A stretch of DNA of 64,000 nucleotides from a virus: the IMG/VR virus record IMGVR_UViG_3300036766_001014, positions 16,841-80,840 of that record, one strand, 5' to 3'. Below the pieces are notes generated by a model, which saw nothing but the letters and a program-made list of their open reading frames with translations, did no database searches and was not told the DNA's origin. Positions 29,901 through 38,196 of the stretch are shown in pieces. The first letter of the stretch is position 1. Every line of letters starts with the position of its first letter. Both the position numbers and the translations under genes were made by a program.

Positions 29901-30345
29901 GCGCGCGAAACGCAGAGAGGCAATCAAAGCGTTGGGCAGAAACCCTCCGAGCAGCGCTGAAATCCGGGACAAACTTCGGCTAACACGCAAAGACTATGCG
30001 TTCCCGAAGATCAGATCCTGTTGGGGCCACGATTGTCGCACTGTTGTTTTCGGCGGCGGCCTCTGCACGTTCTGCTCTTTCACGCAGGCGGAGATTGAGA
30101 TCGCGGCCGCCCATGCGTGGGTAGAAAGGGCTCAGATCACACCCGAGGCAGAGGTCGATGTTGCGCACGCGACTCGGGCGAGAGATGCGCAAGAGGTGAA
30201 TGATCTGCCGAACAATCGCGGGCCGCGCGTGAGCCCGGTCGGACTCGCGGTCGTGTGCCTGATGATCGTGTTCTCGCTGGTCGCGGCATACGCGCAGAAG
30301 CACGAGGAATCGCGGGTATCTGCGCAGCAGATCGCCGGGGACTGA
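29887..30345 (+). CDS. Membrane-anchored Cys-rich hypothetical protein
   Basis: The 152-residue product starts at ATG 29887 with GAAGGAG upstream. CWGHDC and CTFC near 45-63 could bind zinc. A single transmembrane helix near 117-135 (GLAVVCLMIVFSLVAAY) is followed by a short charged tail. Unknown. Confidence 0.6.
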   Translation: MDDSERAKRREAIKALGRNPPSSAEIRDKLRLTRKDYAFPKIRSCWGHDCRTVVFGGGLCTFCSFTQAEIEIAAAHAWVERAQITPEAEVDVAHATRARDAQEVNDLPNNRGPRVSPVGLAVVCLMIVFSLVAAYAQKHEESRVSAQQIAGD

Positions 30346-30369
30346 CGGTGGTAAGCGGGACAAAAGCCT

Positions 30370-30789
30370 ATGTTATTCGTTGAGCCAGACGAGATCGAAA
30401 TCATCCCCGCCGGTCGCACGAAGTGCCAGGCGTGCGAGGGGCGCTACGCCTCGTGGCGCATGGGCACGACCGAGGCGCCAATGATCAAGCGTGACCTGTG
30501 CGGATGGTGCGCGCTCTACGACCAGAAGACGGCCTGGGCGCACGACAACCGCGAGGAGCTGGCTCACGTGGGCGAGATGGTGCTCGGATACGCGCGCAGG
30601 TCGGTCAACAAGAAGGCCGTCATTCCCGAGCTGGACGATCAACATCGTCTCGATCCGGACGCTGCCGATCGATTCTTCATGGGCGTGGTGTTCACCAGTC
30701 GGATGCTTGGTAGCGGGCCGCTCGGCCGAATGACCAAGGTCGGCGCAGCTGCGAGGGAGTTGCTTGATGACGACGAGCCCGCTGTCTAG
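30370..30789 (+). CDS. Zinc-knuckle hypothetical protein
   Basis: The 139-residue product starts at ATG 30370. CQACEGRYASW and LCGWCALY give two Cys pairs about 25 residues apart, a likely zinc finger. The remainder is helical. The next gene starts inside its last codons (30767). Confidence 0.55.
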   Translation: MLFVEPDEIEIIPAGRTKCQACEGRYASWRMGTTEAPMIKRDLCGWCALYDQKTAWAHDNREELAHVGEMVLGYARRSVNKKAVIPELDDQHRLDPDAADRFFMGVVFTSRMLGSGPLGRMTKVGAAARELLDDDEPAV

Positions 30790-31054
30790 CTCGTGGCCGC
30801 GCGTGCGCGTGGGCCAAAGGGTTCGGCTACTGAAGAATGGCGCTGATGGCGAGGTCGTTGGGGTTCGCCTAGCGCGAGACGTGCTGCGCACGATGACCGA
30901 GATGGACGCGATATTGCTTGGGCCCAAGTGCCAGGCGCTATACGGCGTAGGCTGGATCGACATCTACTACGAGGCGGACGTGAGGCTTGGAGAGGGCGCG
31001 CTCGTGACCGTGGGGCCGAATGGTATCGAGCGAGTGCTTCCCGATCGGCGTTGA
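30767..31054 (+). CDS. Hypothetical protein
   Basis: The 95-residue product starts at ATG 30767 and overlaps the upstream gene by 23 nt. It is beta-rich with an SH3-like look (VRVGQRVRLLKNGADGEVVGV). Unknown. Its end overlaps the -35 of the following promoter. Confidence 0.5.
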   Translation: MTTSPLSSSWPRVRVGQRVRLLKNGADGEVVGVRLARDVLRTMTEMDAILLGPKCQALYGVGWIDIYYEADVRLGEGALVTVGPNGIERVLPDRR

Positions 31055-31078
31055 CAATCTAGGCTGATACGATAGGAT
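31051..31078 (+). promoter_or_regulatory. Promoter, TTGACAATC variant, leaderless
   Basis: The -35 is TTGACA (31051-31056), the spacer is 16 nt, and the -10 is TAGGAT (31073-31078). The ATG at 31085 is 6 nt after the -10. It leads the replication block. Confidence 0.6.
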
Positions 31079-31084
31079 GTTTTG

Positions 31085-31516
31085 ATGCAGTCCGATCGCG
31101 ACAAGACACTTCGGGAGGCGATGGATGCAACCTCGGAGCGATCGAGGTCCGCAAGAGCTGGTAGACGATCCAAGATCCAGGTCACCAAGCCATGGCGTGT
31201 CCTGGAGGAGTCGTGGCACGAACAGATGCGGCTGACGTTCGGTAAGAAGTACCAGTCGTCGCCGTGGGGCGTGGCCGAGACGAGCCTCGCCAAGGCGCTG
31301 CTAAAGGAGGTCGATTTGGAGACGGCCACCAAGATGGTCCAGGCGTTCATCCCGGCCTGGAAGAAGGATGGGACGCCAGGGTTCGGCTACTTCTGGAAAG
31401 CGCGGGATTCGTACCGAGCCATCGCGCTCGGCCAGGTGAAATCGAAACGCGAGCGCATCAACCAAGACGAGTTCAACGAGGCCAGGGACGGCCATTTACC
31501 CGATATAGGATGGTGA
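31085..31516 (+). CDS. Hypothetical protein upstream of the helicase loader
   Basis: The 143-residue product starts at ATG 31085. A basic N-terminus is followed by a helical domain (WHEQMRLTFGKKYQSSPWGVA, ETSLAKALLKEVDLETATKMV, PGFGYFWKAR). Position before a DnaC-like ATPase and a DnaB-like helicase suggests a replisome-organiser or loader partner. That is inference from position only. Confidence 0.55.
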   Translation: MQSDRDKTLREAMDATSERSRSARAGRRSKIQVTKPWRVLEESWHEQMRLTFGKKYQSSPWGVAETSLAKALLKEVDLETATKMVQAFIPAWKKDGTPGFGYFWKARDSYRAIALGQVKSKRERINQDEFNEARDGHLPDIGW

Positions 31517-31518
31517 GT

Positions 31519-31547
31519 TTGCACACGACGTGACATGGCGTTACACT
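31519..31547 (+). promoter_or_regulatory. Possible promoter before the helicase loader
   Basis: TTGCAC (31519-31524), a 17-nt spacer and TACACT (31542-31547). If used, transcription would start near 31554, which makes ATG 31568 the first usable start of the loader gene. Confidence 0.4.
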
Positions 31548-31567
31548 ACAGGCGTGGCAGGCAATAC

Positions 31568-32212
31568 ATGCGAGTCGAGGGATACAGAAACCGGCTAACT
31601 GCCGATCACTTCGAGCTGATGCGAATTCCGCGTCGCTTCTGGGGCGCCTCTGTCTCCGAAATCGAGCCGCTGACCAGGAAAGTCATCGTCAGCTACCTCC
31701 GCCAGCTCGACGACATGCTCGACCGCGGTGCCGGTATCTTGCTCTGGGGCAGGAACGGTCGCGGCAAGACGAGCGCGGCGGTGTGCGTGGCCAAAGAGGC
31801 TCGCCGTCGCGGCGCATCCGTGTTGATGGTCACCGCAGCCGCCCTCATCGAGGCGGCCAGGGAACGGTCCACCGAGGATCGGCAACTTGTGGAGCGCGTG
31901 CGCGGCGTGGACTTTCTTTTGCTCGACGATCTCGACAAGGAGTACCCCGGCGACAGCGGGTACTCGGAGCGATTCCTGGAGAACCTGTTTCGCGAGCGCG
32001 GAGCGAACCGGCTCACGACCTGGATCACCTCGAACGCTGGGCGTGACGGTCTGATCGAGCGTTACAAGATTTCCATGATGGAAGTGCTCAAGGAGATGGT
32101 CGTGCCAGTGCGCATGAGGACGGGCATCGGCGAGAACGGTGACGAAGGCGAGAATCACCGCGACGACGAGCAGAAAAAACTGAGCGATCAGCTTCTGGCT
32201 AAGGTAGGTTAG
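31568..32212 (+). CDS. DnaC-like AAA+ helicase loader
   Basis: The 214-residue product starts at ATG 31568; ATG 31535 would add 11 residues but lies before the possible transcription start. Walker A is GRNGRGKTS (61-69), Walker B FLLLDDLDKEY (116-126), sensor 1 TTWITSN. The compact AAA+ core without a long N-terminal domain is typical of phage DnaC/IstB-type loaders that open DnaB rings. It directly precedes the DnaB-type helicase gene. Confidence 0.8.
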   Translation: MRVEGYRNRLTADHFELMRIPRRFWGASVSEIEPLTRKVIVSYLRQLDDMLDRGAGILLWGRNGRGKTSAAVCVAKEARRRGASVLMVTAAALIEAARERSTEDRQLVERVRGVDFLLLDDLDKEYPGDSGYSERFLENLFRERGANRLTTWITSNAGRDGLIERYKISMMEVLKEMVVPVRMRTGIGENGDEGENHRDDEQKKLSDQLLAKVG

Positions 32213-32226
32213 GCAGTCCTGGGCCT

Positions 32227-32284
32227 GACGTGGCCGATGTGAATTCGGCTGGCAGCCACGTCGCTGTTGGTCCTGACTTGTCAG
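32227..32284 (+). repeat. Inverted repeats between loader and helicase genes
   Basis: GACGTGGC (32227-32234) pairs with GCCACGTC (32255-32262), and CTGAC-TT-GTCAG follows (32273-32284). Both lie in the 88-nt gap before the GTG start of the helicase. They could form RNA hairpins regulating helicase translation or attenuating read-through. Confidence 0.4.
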
Positions 32285-32300
32285 CAATAGGGGTGCGGAC

Positions 32301-34916
32301 GTGGACATTGATGCGGCAATCCTTTGGTGCGCGACGCGAGACGACAGCGCGTTGAAGATGGCCAAGTCGCTCGGCGTAACCGATCGGCTGCTGAACGGTA
32401 ACGCCAAGGCGGCTTGGAAGTTCATCGGCGAGTACCAGGAAAAGTACGGCACGATCCCAAGCGTCGGACTCATCGTCGAGAACAGCGGCTGCGTCGTGAA
32501 GCCGCCGGACAGCGAGGAGGATCGCGTCGAGCTGCGATACGTTGTCGATCAGCTCTATGATCGCTTTCAGTTCAAGTCGCTCAACTACGGCCTCGGCAAG
32601 TCGAGCGAGGCGCTTGAGAACGGTAACCAGCAAGAAGCTGTAGACGAGGTCCTCAAGCTATCCGATCACCTACGCTCCGAGCGAAGGGATCAGCTTCAGA
32701 TCCACTCGCTCGGCGACGTGGCGCCGGACGTGCTCGCGATGTACGAGCGCGTAAAGCGCGGCGAGACTGGCGTGCCGTTCCCGTGGCAGACCATGACCGA
32801 CATGACTCTCGGCATGTGGCCAGGGACGCTGACGTTCTTCGTAGCTCGTCCTGGTGTCGGTAAATGCGTCCACGAAGACACCGAGATCATCGATCCGGTC
32901 ACCGGCGTGCCGACCTCGATTCGGCAGGTATACGACAGTCGCGGCTTTGCTCGCGTGGCGAGCTGGTCGAAGGAGCGTGGCGTCCACGCCGTGCCGATCT
33001 CGGCCAAGGTGGACACCGGGAGAAAGGAATGCCTGCGGGTCACGTTTCGCACAGGGCGAACGATCACGGTCACGCCAGAGCATCCATTCCTGTCGCCAGA
33101 AGGTTGGCTACGAGCCGACGCGATCAAAGTCGGAATGACCATGGCCTTGCCCGCCAGGATGCCAACGCCGGAGCAGCCCGTGTCGCTGAGTCCGCTCGAA
33201 GTGGATCTGCTCGCCGTGCTTCTCTCGGAAGGCAGCTATACCGGACACCACACCGGGTTCACCACGTCCGACGCGAGCATCCTTGAGATCGCGCGCGCGG
33301 CGGGCGAGTGGGCGGGTGCGCCGGTGAAGCATCGCAGTCGCTACGACTACGACTTTGTGCGTCCAGCTCAGTCTGCCGAACCGAACGCGGTCAGAGAGAT
33401 TCTGCGCCGTCACGGGATCGCCGGAACGCTTGCCAAGCACAAGGTTTTGCCGGAGGCGATCTGGCGATTGCCGCTTGAACAGCTGTCTCGTTTCTTGTCT
33501 GTGTTCTGGATGTGCGACGGGTACGTGGACGCGGCTCCAGGGGTCACGCTTGCATCTGAGAGGCTCGTTCGGCAGATCCAGTCGCTGCTGCTGCGTCTCG
33601 GTGTCCAGTCATCTGTCGGAGAAAGGACAGCAAAAATCGGAGAGGCTTCGTATCCGGCGTGGAGGCTGCGTGTTCACGCGGAGTGCTTCGAGGCGTTCGC
33701 GGCCGGGACGTCGCTCTGGGGAGACAAGAAGGACAGGCTCGACGCGCTTCTGACCATGGAGCGTAACCCAAACATCGGCTTTCCGAGGGTTAGCGACGAG
33801 ACGATTGAGGCGTTGCGGCGAGTCTCCGACTCAGGGACTGGCCGATGGCAGGGCGGCAAGCATGAGATGGTGGCCGCGGCGCTTGACAGGGTTCAGTTTC
33901 AGTTCCGAGACATGTTCGGAGCCAGCAACAGCATCAAGAAGACGGCTTTCGTTGGCTTCGCAGAGGTGTACGGGATCGCCGATCAGTATGCATGGTGGTG
34001 GAACTCCGACATCTTCTGGGACGAAGTGGTGACGATCGACTCGGTGGGCGAGCAGAAGATTTACGATCTCACGATCGCCGACACACACTGCTTCGTGGCC
34101 AACGATGTCATCGTTCACAACACTTGGACAGCGGTCATCATGGCCATGCACGTCTGGCAGGTGGCCAAGCTCAAGGTGCTAATCGTGTCGCCTGAGCTTG
34201 GCCGAGTTGAACTTGGCGAGCGGTGCGTGGCCAAGTACGGAGGGTTTTCGTACAAGGACATGGTCAGCGCCGAGTTGGGCGTGTTCGCCGAGCCCAAGTT
34301 CTACCAAGTGATCGAGGAGTTGAAGACCAACGGCGATGGCCTCTACATCCTCGACGATGAGGATCGGTTGCAGCCCGACTACATCGAGCAAGCGGTGGAG
34401 GCGGTTCGGCCGGACCTCGTGATCATCGACAGCCTCTACATGCTGCGCGTCGAGCGCGGCAAGGTGAAGTCGGGCGCTGGCAGCAAAGGCGACCGCATGG
34501 AGCGCGTGGTCGAGACCATCAACTGGATGCGCGGATTGTCACGCAAGAAGCGCTCGTTCGCCCCGGAGGGATTGCCGGTGGTTGGCATCCACCAGCTCTC
34601 GCGAGACGGCAAGGTGCGCTCCGACGCCGCGAAGTCCATCAAGTCCGGGCGTGGCACCGGCGGCCTGGAGGACACCGTAGCCCTGTCGGACGCCCTGTTC
34701 TGGAACGCGCACAACCTGTTCGCGATGTACCAGGACCAGTACATGATGCAAGATCATCAGCTCATGTACGTTCCGCTCAAAGCGCGCCGTCAGACGAAGG
34801 TGTCGAGCCTCGTGATCAACTGGGACTTGGTCACAATGGACTTCAAGGAGTTGGGCACGAAGGTTGGCGATCAGACCGCGGCGTATCAGGATGAGGAGAT
34901 GGAGGTTCCGTACTGA
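32301..34916 (+). CDS. DnaB-type replicative helicase containing an intein
   Basis: The precursor has 871 residues from GTG 32301; without the intein it is about 452 residues. The host part has a DnaB/gp41-like N-terminus and an RecA-type core: ARPGVGK joined after splicing to TWTAV (Walker A), PDLVIIDSLYML (Walker B), VVGIHQLSRD and SDALFWNAHN. It unwinds DNA 5' to 3' at the fork as a hexamer. The intein splits the P-loop between Lys and Thr, so splicing is required for activity. It follows its loader and precedes primase and SSB genes. Confidence 0.92.
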   Translation: MDIDAAILWCATRDDSALKMAKSLGVTDRLLNGNAKAAWKFIGEYQEKYGTIPSVGLIVENSGCVVKPPDSEEDRVELRYVVDQLYDRFQFKSLNYGLGKSSEALENGNQQEAVDEVLKLSDHLRSERRDQLQIHSLGDVAPDVLAMYERVKRGETGVPFPWQTMTDMTLGMWPGTLTFFVARPGVGKCVHEDTEIIDPVTGVPTSIRQVYDSRGFARVASWSKERGVHAVPISAKVDTGRKECLRVTFRTGRTITVTPEHPFLSPEGWLRADAIKVGMTMALPARMPTPEQPVSLSPLEVDLLAVLLSEGSYTGHHTGFTTSDASILEIARAAGEWAGAPVKHRSRYDYDFVRPAQSAEPNAVREILRRHGIAGTLAKHKVLPEAIWRLPLEQLSRFLSVFWMCDGYVDAAPGVTLASERLVRQIQSLLLRLGVQSSVGERTAKIGEASYPAWRLRVHAECFEAFAAGTSLWGDKKDRLDALLTMERNPNIGFPRVSDETIEALRRVSDSGTGRWQGGKHEMVAAALDRVQFQFRDMFGASNSIKKTAFVGFAEVYGIADQYAWWWNSDIFWDEVVTIDSVGEQKIYDLTIADTHCFVANDVIVHNTWTAVIMAMHVWQVAKLKVLIVSPELGRVELGERCVAKYGGFSYKDMVSAELGVFAEPKFYQVIEELKTNGDGLYILDDEDRLQPDYIEQAVEAVRPDLVIIDSLYMLRVERGKVKSGAGSKGDRMERVVETINWMRGLSRKKRSFAPEGLPVVGIHQLSRDGKVRSDAAKSIKSGRGTGGLEDTVALSDALFWNAHNLFAMYQDQYMMQDHQLMYVPLKARRQTKVSSLVINWDLVTMDFKELGTKVGDQTAAYQDEEMEVPY
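32865..34121 (+). mobile_element. Intein in the DnaB-type helicase, LAGLIDADG endonuclease
   Basis: The 419-residue intein starts at Cys 189 of the precursor (CVHEDTEIIDPVTG) and ends FVANDVIVHN before Thr+1. Block B is TVTPEHPFLSPEGW with its TxxH. Two LAGLIDADG-type motifs, LLAVLLSEGS and FLSVFWMCDGYVD, define the homing endonuclease in the same frame. Both junction residues (Cys 1, His-Asn end, Thr+1) are competent for splicing. Insertion lies in the Walker A lysine-threonine bond. Confidence 0.93.
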
Positions 34917-35329
34917 TGAATATAGAAACCATCATCGGCCTCGTCGGAGTGACGCTGGCGATTACCGTTGGCGGCGTGATCGACGAGCTGAGAGGATGGC
35001 TCGTTGGCTTCGCCGTGCCGTACAACCCGCTAAGAGTGCTCGGCAACATGCTGTCATCGACGATGATCGTTGGGTTCTTTTGCGGAGCCTTGTGGGCAGC
35101 GTTTGCCAGACACGACCCGGCGCTGTCGGGCGGCGTGGTGGCTATGGCCTCAGCTGTTGCCGATGAAGGACTCGCGCTGCTGCACGGCCTCGTCCGCAGG
35201 GTGATGCCGTATAGACCGCCGCAGCCGATGCCAATGCCTATTGAGATCCCGGCCAAGACAAGGGCGCCAAAAAACGAGGACGAGGCTCATGACGAAATGG
35301 ACCGCAGGGACGCGGAGCGAGAAGGGTGA
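34916..35329 (+). CDS. Small membrane protein
   Basis: The 137-residue product starts at ATG 34916, sharing bases with the helicase stop. Hydrophobic segments near 6-24 and 48-66 (MIVGFFCGALWAAF), and possibly 72-90, suggest two to three membrane helices, with a charged cytoplasmic tail. The size fits a holin-like protein, but the location in the replication block does not. It is coupled to the next gene. Confidence 0.55.
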   Translation: MNIETIIGLVGVTLAITVGGVIDELRGWLVGFAVPYNPLRVLGNMLSSTMIVGFFCGALWAAFARHDPALSGGVVAMASAVADEGLALLHGLVRRVMPYRPPQPMPMPIEIPAKTRAPKNEDEAHDEMDRRDAEREG

Positions 35330-35505
35330 GCGGGCCATCGCGTGGCGCGGTGATCCTTTCTGCACTGCGGTGGCTTGTGCGGCGCGAGATGAGTCGCTTC
35401 CCGGCTCAGGACGAGGGCGGCAGCGAGGTACTCCACGTCATCGACGCGGAGCTGGAGTTGGAGAAACAGGAGCGAGGAGAAGCAGATGACAGCAAGGAGA
35501 GCTAA
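35326..35505 (+). CDS. 59-residue hypothetical protein
   Basis: It starts at GTG 35326, overlapping the previous TGA (GTGA), and ends inside the start of the GroES-like gene. It has a helical, protein-like sequence (AVILSALRWLVRREMSRF, VLHVIDAELELEKQE). This frame is preferred over a competing open frame at 35289-35489. Confidence 0.5.
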   Translation: MSGPSRGAVILSALRWLVRREMSRFPAQDEGGSEVLHVIDAELELEKQERGEADDSKES

Positions 35506-35932
35506 AGGATTCCCGATCAGCCCCAGAGCGGATTTTGTGTTCGTGGCTGACTACGGCCAGCCGGACATGACGGAAGGCGGGCTCATGATCGGCGACAGTG
35601 GCACGGACTACTGGCGCTACAGAGCCAACGATTGGCGATTCGGGGAGGTGATCGCCATCGGCCCCGGTTCTTGGTCGGAGGACGGCAGTCGCCGACTGCC
35701 AATGCCTCGGATCGAAATCGGTGACGTGATCATGTTCAGCCGTAAGCACGGCACACGTCTGCCGGGAGACATGCGCTACAAGCATCCGCTGTACTCCAAG
35801 GGTCCCGCCGCCGACGGCTTGCTCATTCGCGTGCTCGATCCCATGAAGTGCCAGGCAGTCTGCGCCGACTTCAAGCCATGGTGGAACATCCACCTGAGCC
35901 AGCTCGAACCGTCCAACACGATGACGGGCTGA
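35486..35932 (+). CDS. GroES-fold protein (second co-chaperonin-like gene)
   Basis: The 148-residue product starts at ATG 35486 behind GAGGAGAAG. Features that match GroES: DFVFVAD for the first strand, MTEGGLMIGDS (GG-hydrophobic mobile loop), FGEVIAIGPGSW, RIEIGDVIMFSR and GLLIRVLDP. It carries an insert of about 20 residues and a longer C-terminus, as in phage gp31/CocO-type co-chaperonins. It could adapt host GroEL to a particular phage protein. Confidence 0.65.
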   Translation: MTARRAKGFPISPRADFVFVADYGQPDMTEGGLMIGDSGTDYWRYRANDWRFGEVIAIGPGSWSEDGSRRLPMPRIEIGDVIMFSRKHGTRLPGDMRYKHPLYSKGPAADGLLIRVLDPMKCQAVCADFKPWWNIHLSQLEPSNTMTG

Positions 35933-35933
35933 T

Positions 35934-37133
35934 ATGCAGGCCGACGAGCTGGCATCGCTGCTCCAGGGCGCGGGCGCAGAGCGCGTGCGCGTAATCTCTC
36001 ACTCCAAGGTTTCGTGCGCGTGCCCGCTCGCGCGATGGACGCACCCCAAGGGAGCGGACAATCACCCATCGTTTGTGGCCTTCACCGAGGGCAAGCACGG
36101 AGATCCGATCTACGCCTGCCAGGCGTGCCACGACGAAGGGTCGGTGCGCGACCTGTTGCTATTCCTCTGGAGCAAGGGCGTAGAGGTGTTCCACTGGATC
36201 GAGGTGCTCGACGCTGGCAAGGCGGTTACCAAGCAGGAGGTTGCTGAGGCAACGAAACGATCCGAGCGGCTGCTGGCGAGCGCTGCCAGGTCCGATGTCC
36301 AGGGGTTCCGTGTGATGGCGCCAGTACCGGCGCCGCTCACCCCGATCGTCGAGCGGCTTGCCACGGATAGGCCGTGGTACGACTACAAGTGCCTGGCCGA
36401 GGCCGATGCTGTGCCGGAGATTCCATGGGCCGAGTACGAGCCCTACGTCGGCAACGTGCCGCAGTACGCGCTGGATCGCGGATTGACCGAGGAGACGTGT
36501 CGCGTGTGGGAACTTGGACACGACGTCCAGGGCAAGCGCCTGCTCTTTCCGATTCGTGATCGCCGAGGGCGACTGATCACGATCTCGGGGCGGCTCTACA
36601 CCGAGCGCTGCCCGCGATGCGATGGCGGCTTTCGCACGGGCTGTGGACGGTGCGGGAAGCCGGAGGCCGATCATGCCGAGGGCGGCGACTGCGAGTTCAA
36701 ATCCACCAGGCCGGTGTGCGAGAAGTGCGGACTCGGTGAGCCGCCGAAATACCTGCACCGCAAAGGTTTCCAGCGGAACTTCACGCTCTACGGTGAGCAC
36801 CGCGACGACGACACTGATGGGCGCGTCTACGTGGTCGAGGGTCACCTGGACATGCTCAGGCTGTGGCAGGCCGGATACAGGCCGGTTGTGGCCGTGCTCG
36901 GAACCGGGGTTGGTGAAGCACAGATCGAGAAGATCGTAGCCAGGTGGTCGAAGGTCATTGTCGTGCCCGATGGCGACAAGGCTGGTCGAGACATGGGCGC
37001 TCGGATCAAGCACATGGTGGCCGACAGGATCGGCGTCACGGTCAAGGTCTTGCCAGAGGGCGCGGACCCTGGCGGGATGACCGATTTCGATCTGCAAGAG
37101 CTGCTCGGAAGGCCGCCAGCTCAGATAGCTTGA
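35934..37133 (+). CDS. DnaG-like primase with TOPRIM domain
   Basis: The product has 399 residues. The N-terminal zinc motif is CACPLARWTH, then ACQACHDEGSVRDLLLFLW. A middle domain includes KRLLFPIRDRRGRLITISGRL, and a second Cys-rich insert follows (CPRCDGGFRTGCGRCG, VCEKCG). The TOPRIM domain has VYVVEGHLDMLRL (catalytic Glu) and KVIVVPDGDKAGRD (DxD). Primase makes RNA primers at the fork. The extra zinc insert between the catalytic segments is unusual. Confidence 0.85.
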   Translation: MQADELASLLQGAGAERVRVISHSKVSCACPLARWTHPKGADNHPSFVAFTEGKHGDPIYACQACHDEGSVRDLLLFLWSKGVEVFHWIEVLDAGKAVTKQEVAEATKRSERLLASAARSDVQGFRVMAPVPAPLTPIVERLATDRPWYDYKCLAEADAVPEIPWAEYEPYVGNVPQYALDRGLTEETCRVWELGHDVQGKRLLFPIRDRRGRLITISGRLYTERCPRCDGGFRTGCGRCGKPEADHAEGGDCEFKSTRPVCEKCGLGEPPKYLHRKGFQRNFTLYGEHRDDDTDGRVYVVEGHLDMLRLWQAGYRPVVAVLGTGVGEAQIEKIVARWSKVIVVPDGDKAGRDMGARIKHMVADRIGVTVKVLPEGADPGGMTDFDLQELLGRPPAQIA

Positions 37134-37157
37134 CAAAGGCTTGTGCATGAGTAACAA
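37130..37157 (+). promoter_or_regulatory. Promoter of the ssDNA-binding protein gene
   Basis: The -35 is TTGACA (37130-37135), overlapping the primase stop. The spacer is 16 nt and the -10 is TAACAA (37152-37157). A leader of about 60 nt follows. Confidence 0.55.
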
Positions 37158-37161
37158 GTCA

Positions 37162-37208
37162 CGAACATTGGTTCGCTAAAGCAAACCTTCAAGTTGTTCC
37201 AAGGAACA
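37162..37208 (+). promoter_or_regulatory. Two hairpins in the SSB mRNA leader
   Basis: CGAAC-ATTG-GTTCG (37162-37175) and TGTTCC-AA-GGAACA (37195-37208) are perfect stems ahead of the Shine-Dalgarno CAGGAGA (37214-37220). T4 gp32 represses its own mRNA through leader structure; a similar role here is inference. Confidence 0.5.
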
Positions 37209-37226
37209 CGACACAGGAGATTCAGC

Positions 37227-37988
37227 ATGAGTTGGATGGGCACCGGATACAGTGGTCTCGACAAGGTTTACGAGGAGATGGGCGGCAAGGGCGGACCTCG
37301 CCGCGTGTGGATCCCGCCGGGGAAGACGAGCAGGTTCATGTTCCTGGATGACGATCCGTCGAAGTTCTTCGATCATCAGTTCTTCTACAACGGGAACTGG
37401 CGCAACTGGGAGCCGTGCATCGTGCGCAACAAGATCGGCCCGAGCTGCCCGATCTGCGATGCATCCGACAAGAACTACGCCGCCTACGTCGGCCTGCACA
37501 CCGTCATCAACATGACGCCGTGGTTCACGAAGAAGGACGTGGAGGTTTGCTTCAGTCGCGAAATCTTCGCGGCTCGGCTCGGCAGCGATGAGAAGCCGGG
37601 CGTGCTCAAGAAGCTGAAGAAGCTCTCCGAGAAGTACGGCCGACTGCGCGGCCTCGTGTTCGACGTTGAGCGCCCAGGCAAGAAGACCGAGGTCTGCGGT
37701 AGCGAGTTCGAGTTGGTCGAACAAGTCGATCCGAAGGGCATCCGCGAGTACGCGACGGCGCAGCTCAAGGACTACATCGATCGCGTGAACAAGAAGGCGC
37801 CGCCAGACAAGCAGCTCACGATGGAGCAGCAGTGGAAGCGCAACCCGTGGGAGCCGTACACTTTCGAGGAGGTTATCAAACCTCGATCGTACGAGGAGCT
37901 GAAGGGAATGTTCGCCCGCGGCGCTGGAGGCGGACGCGGTGATGGCGATGGCGATACCGGCACCGGTGACGACGAGATCCCGTATTGA
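37227..37988 (+). CDS. Single-stranded DNA-binding protein, gp32-like
   Basis: The 253-residue product starts at ATG 37227. The core has GPSCPICDASDKN, like the zinc site of T4 gp32 (SCPVC), set between beta strands (RFMFLDDDPSKFF, LHTVINMTPWFTK, KTEVCGSEFELVEQV). The tail is Gly/Asp-rich and ends DDEIPY, like the acidic tip (DDDIPF) of bacterial SSB that recruits partners. It coats single strands at the fork beside helicase and primase. High-level expression from its own promoter is expected. Confidence 0.8.
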   Translation: MSWMGTGYSGLDKVYEEMGGKGGPRRVWIPPGKTSRFMFLDDDPSKFFDHQFFYNGNWRNWEPCIVRNKIGPSCPICDASDKNYAAYVGLHTVINMTPWFTKKDVEVCFSREIFAARLGSDEKPGVLKKLKKLSEKYGRLRGLVFDVERPGKKTEVCGSEFELVEQVDPKGIREYATAQLKDYIDRVNKKAPPDKQLTMEQQWKRNPWEPYTFEEVIKPRSYEELKGMFARGAGGGRGDGDGDTGTGDDEIPY

Positions 37989-37998
37989 GCAGGCGGGA

Positions 37999-38196
37999 AT
38001 GATCTACCGGGCAAGCGCAAGATTCTTGGCGTGGTGGCAGAAGTTCGCTCACGACCGGCTCGGCTGGCCGGTCGTCACGCCAGGTCAGGCGGTCGGGTTC
38101 GACGGGTGTTCGCACATGACGAGATGCGAGGAGTGCGGCGCCCGCGTGCTGCAAGATAGCAACGGAGATTGGTTTCACGTGGCGGAGCAATGCTAG
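37999..38196 (+). CDS. Small Cys-pair protein
   Basis: The 65-residue product starts at ATG 37999. The C-terminal CEECGARVLQDSNGDWFHV region plus a final Cys looks like a single zinc ribbon. The N-terminus is basic and aromatic. A 100-nt gap without a gene follows. Confidence 0.5.
   Translation: MIYRASARFLAWWQKFAHDRLGWPVVTPGQAVGFDGCSHMTRCEECGARVLQDSNGDWFHVAEQC

Noticed and set aside
35289-35489. Open frame with Arg/Gly/Pro-rich product before the GroES-like gene
   Set aside because: Composition is shadow-like; the overlapping 35326-35505 frame has better coupling and protein-like sequence.
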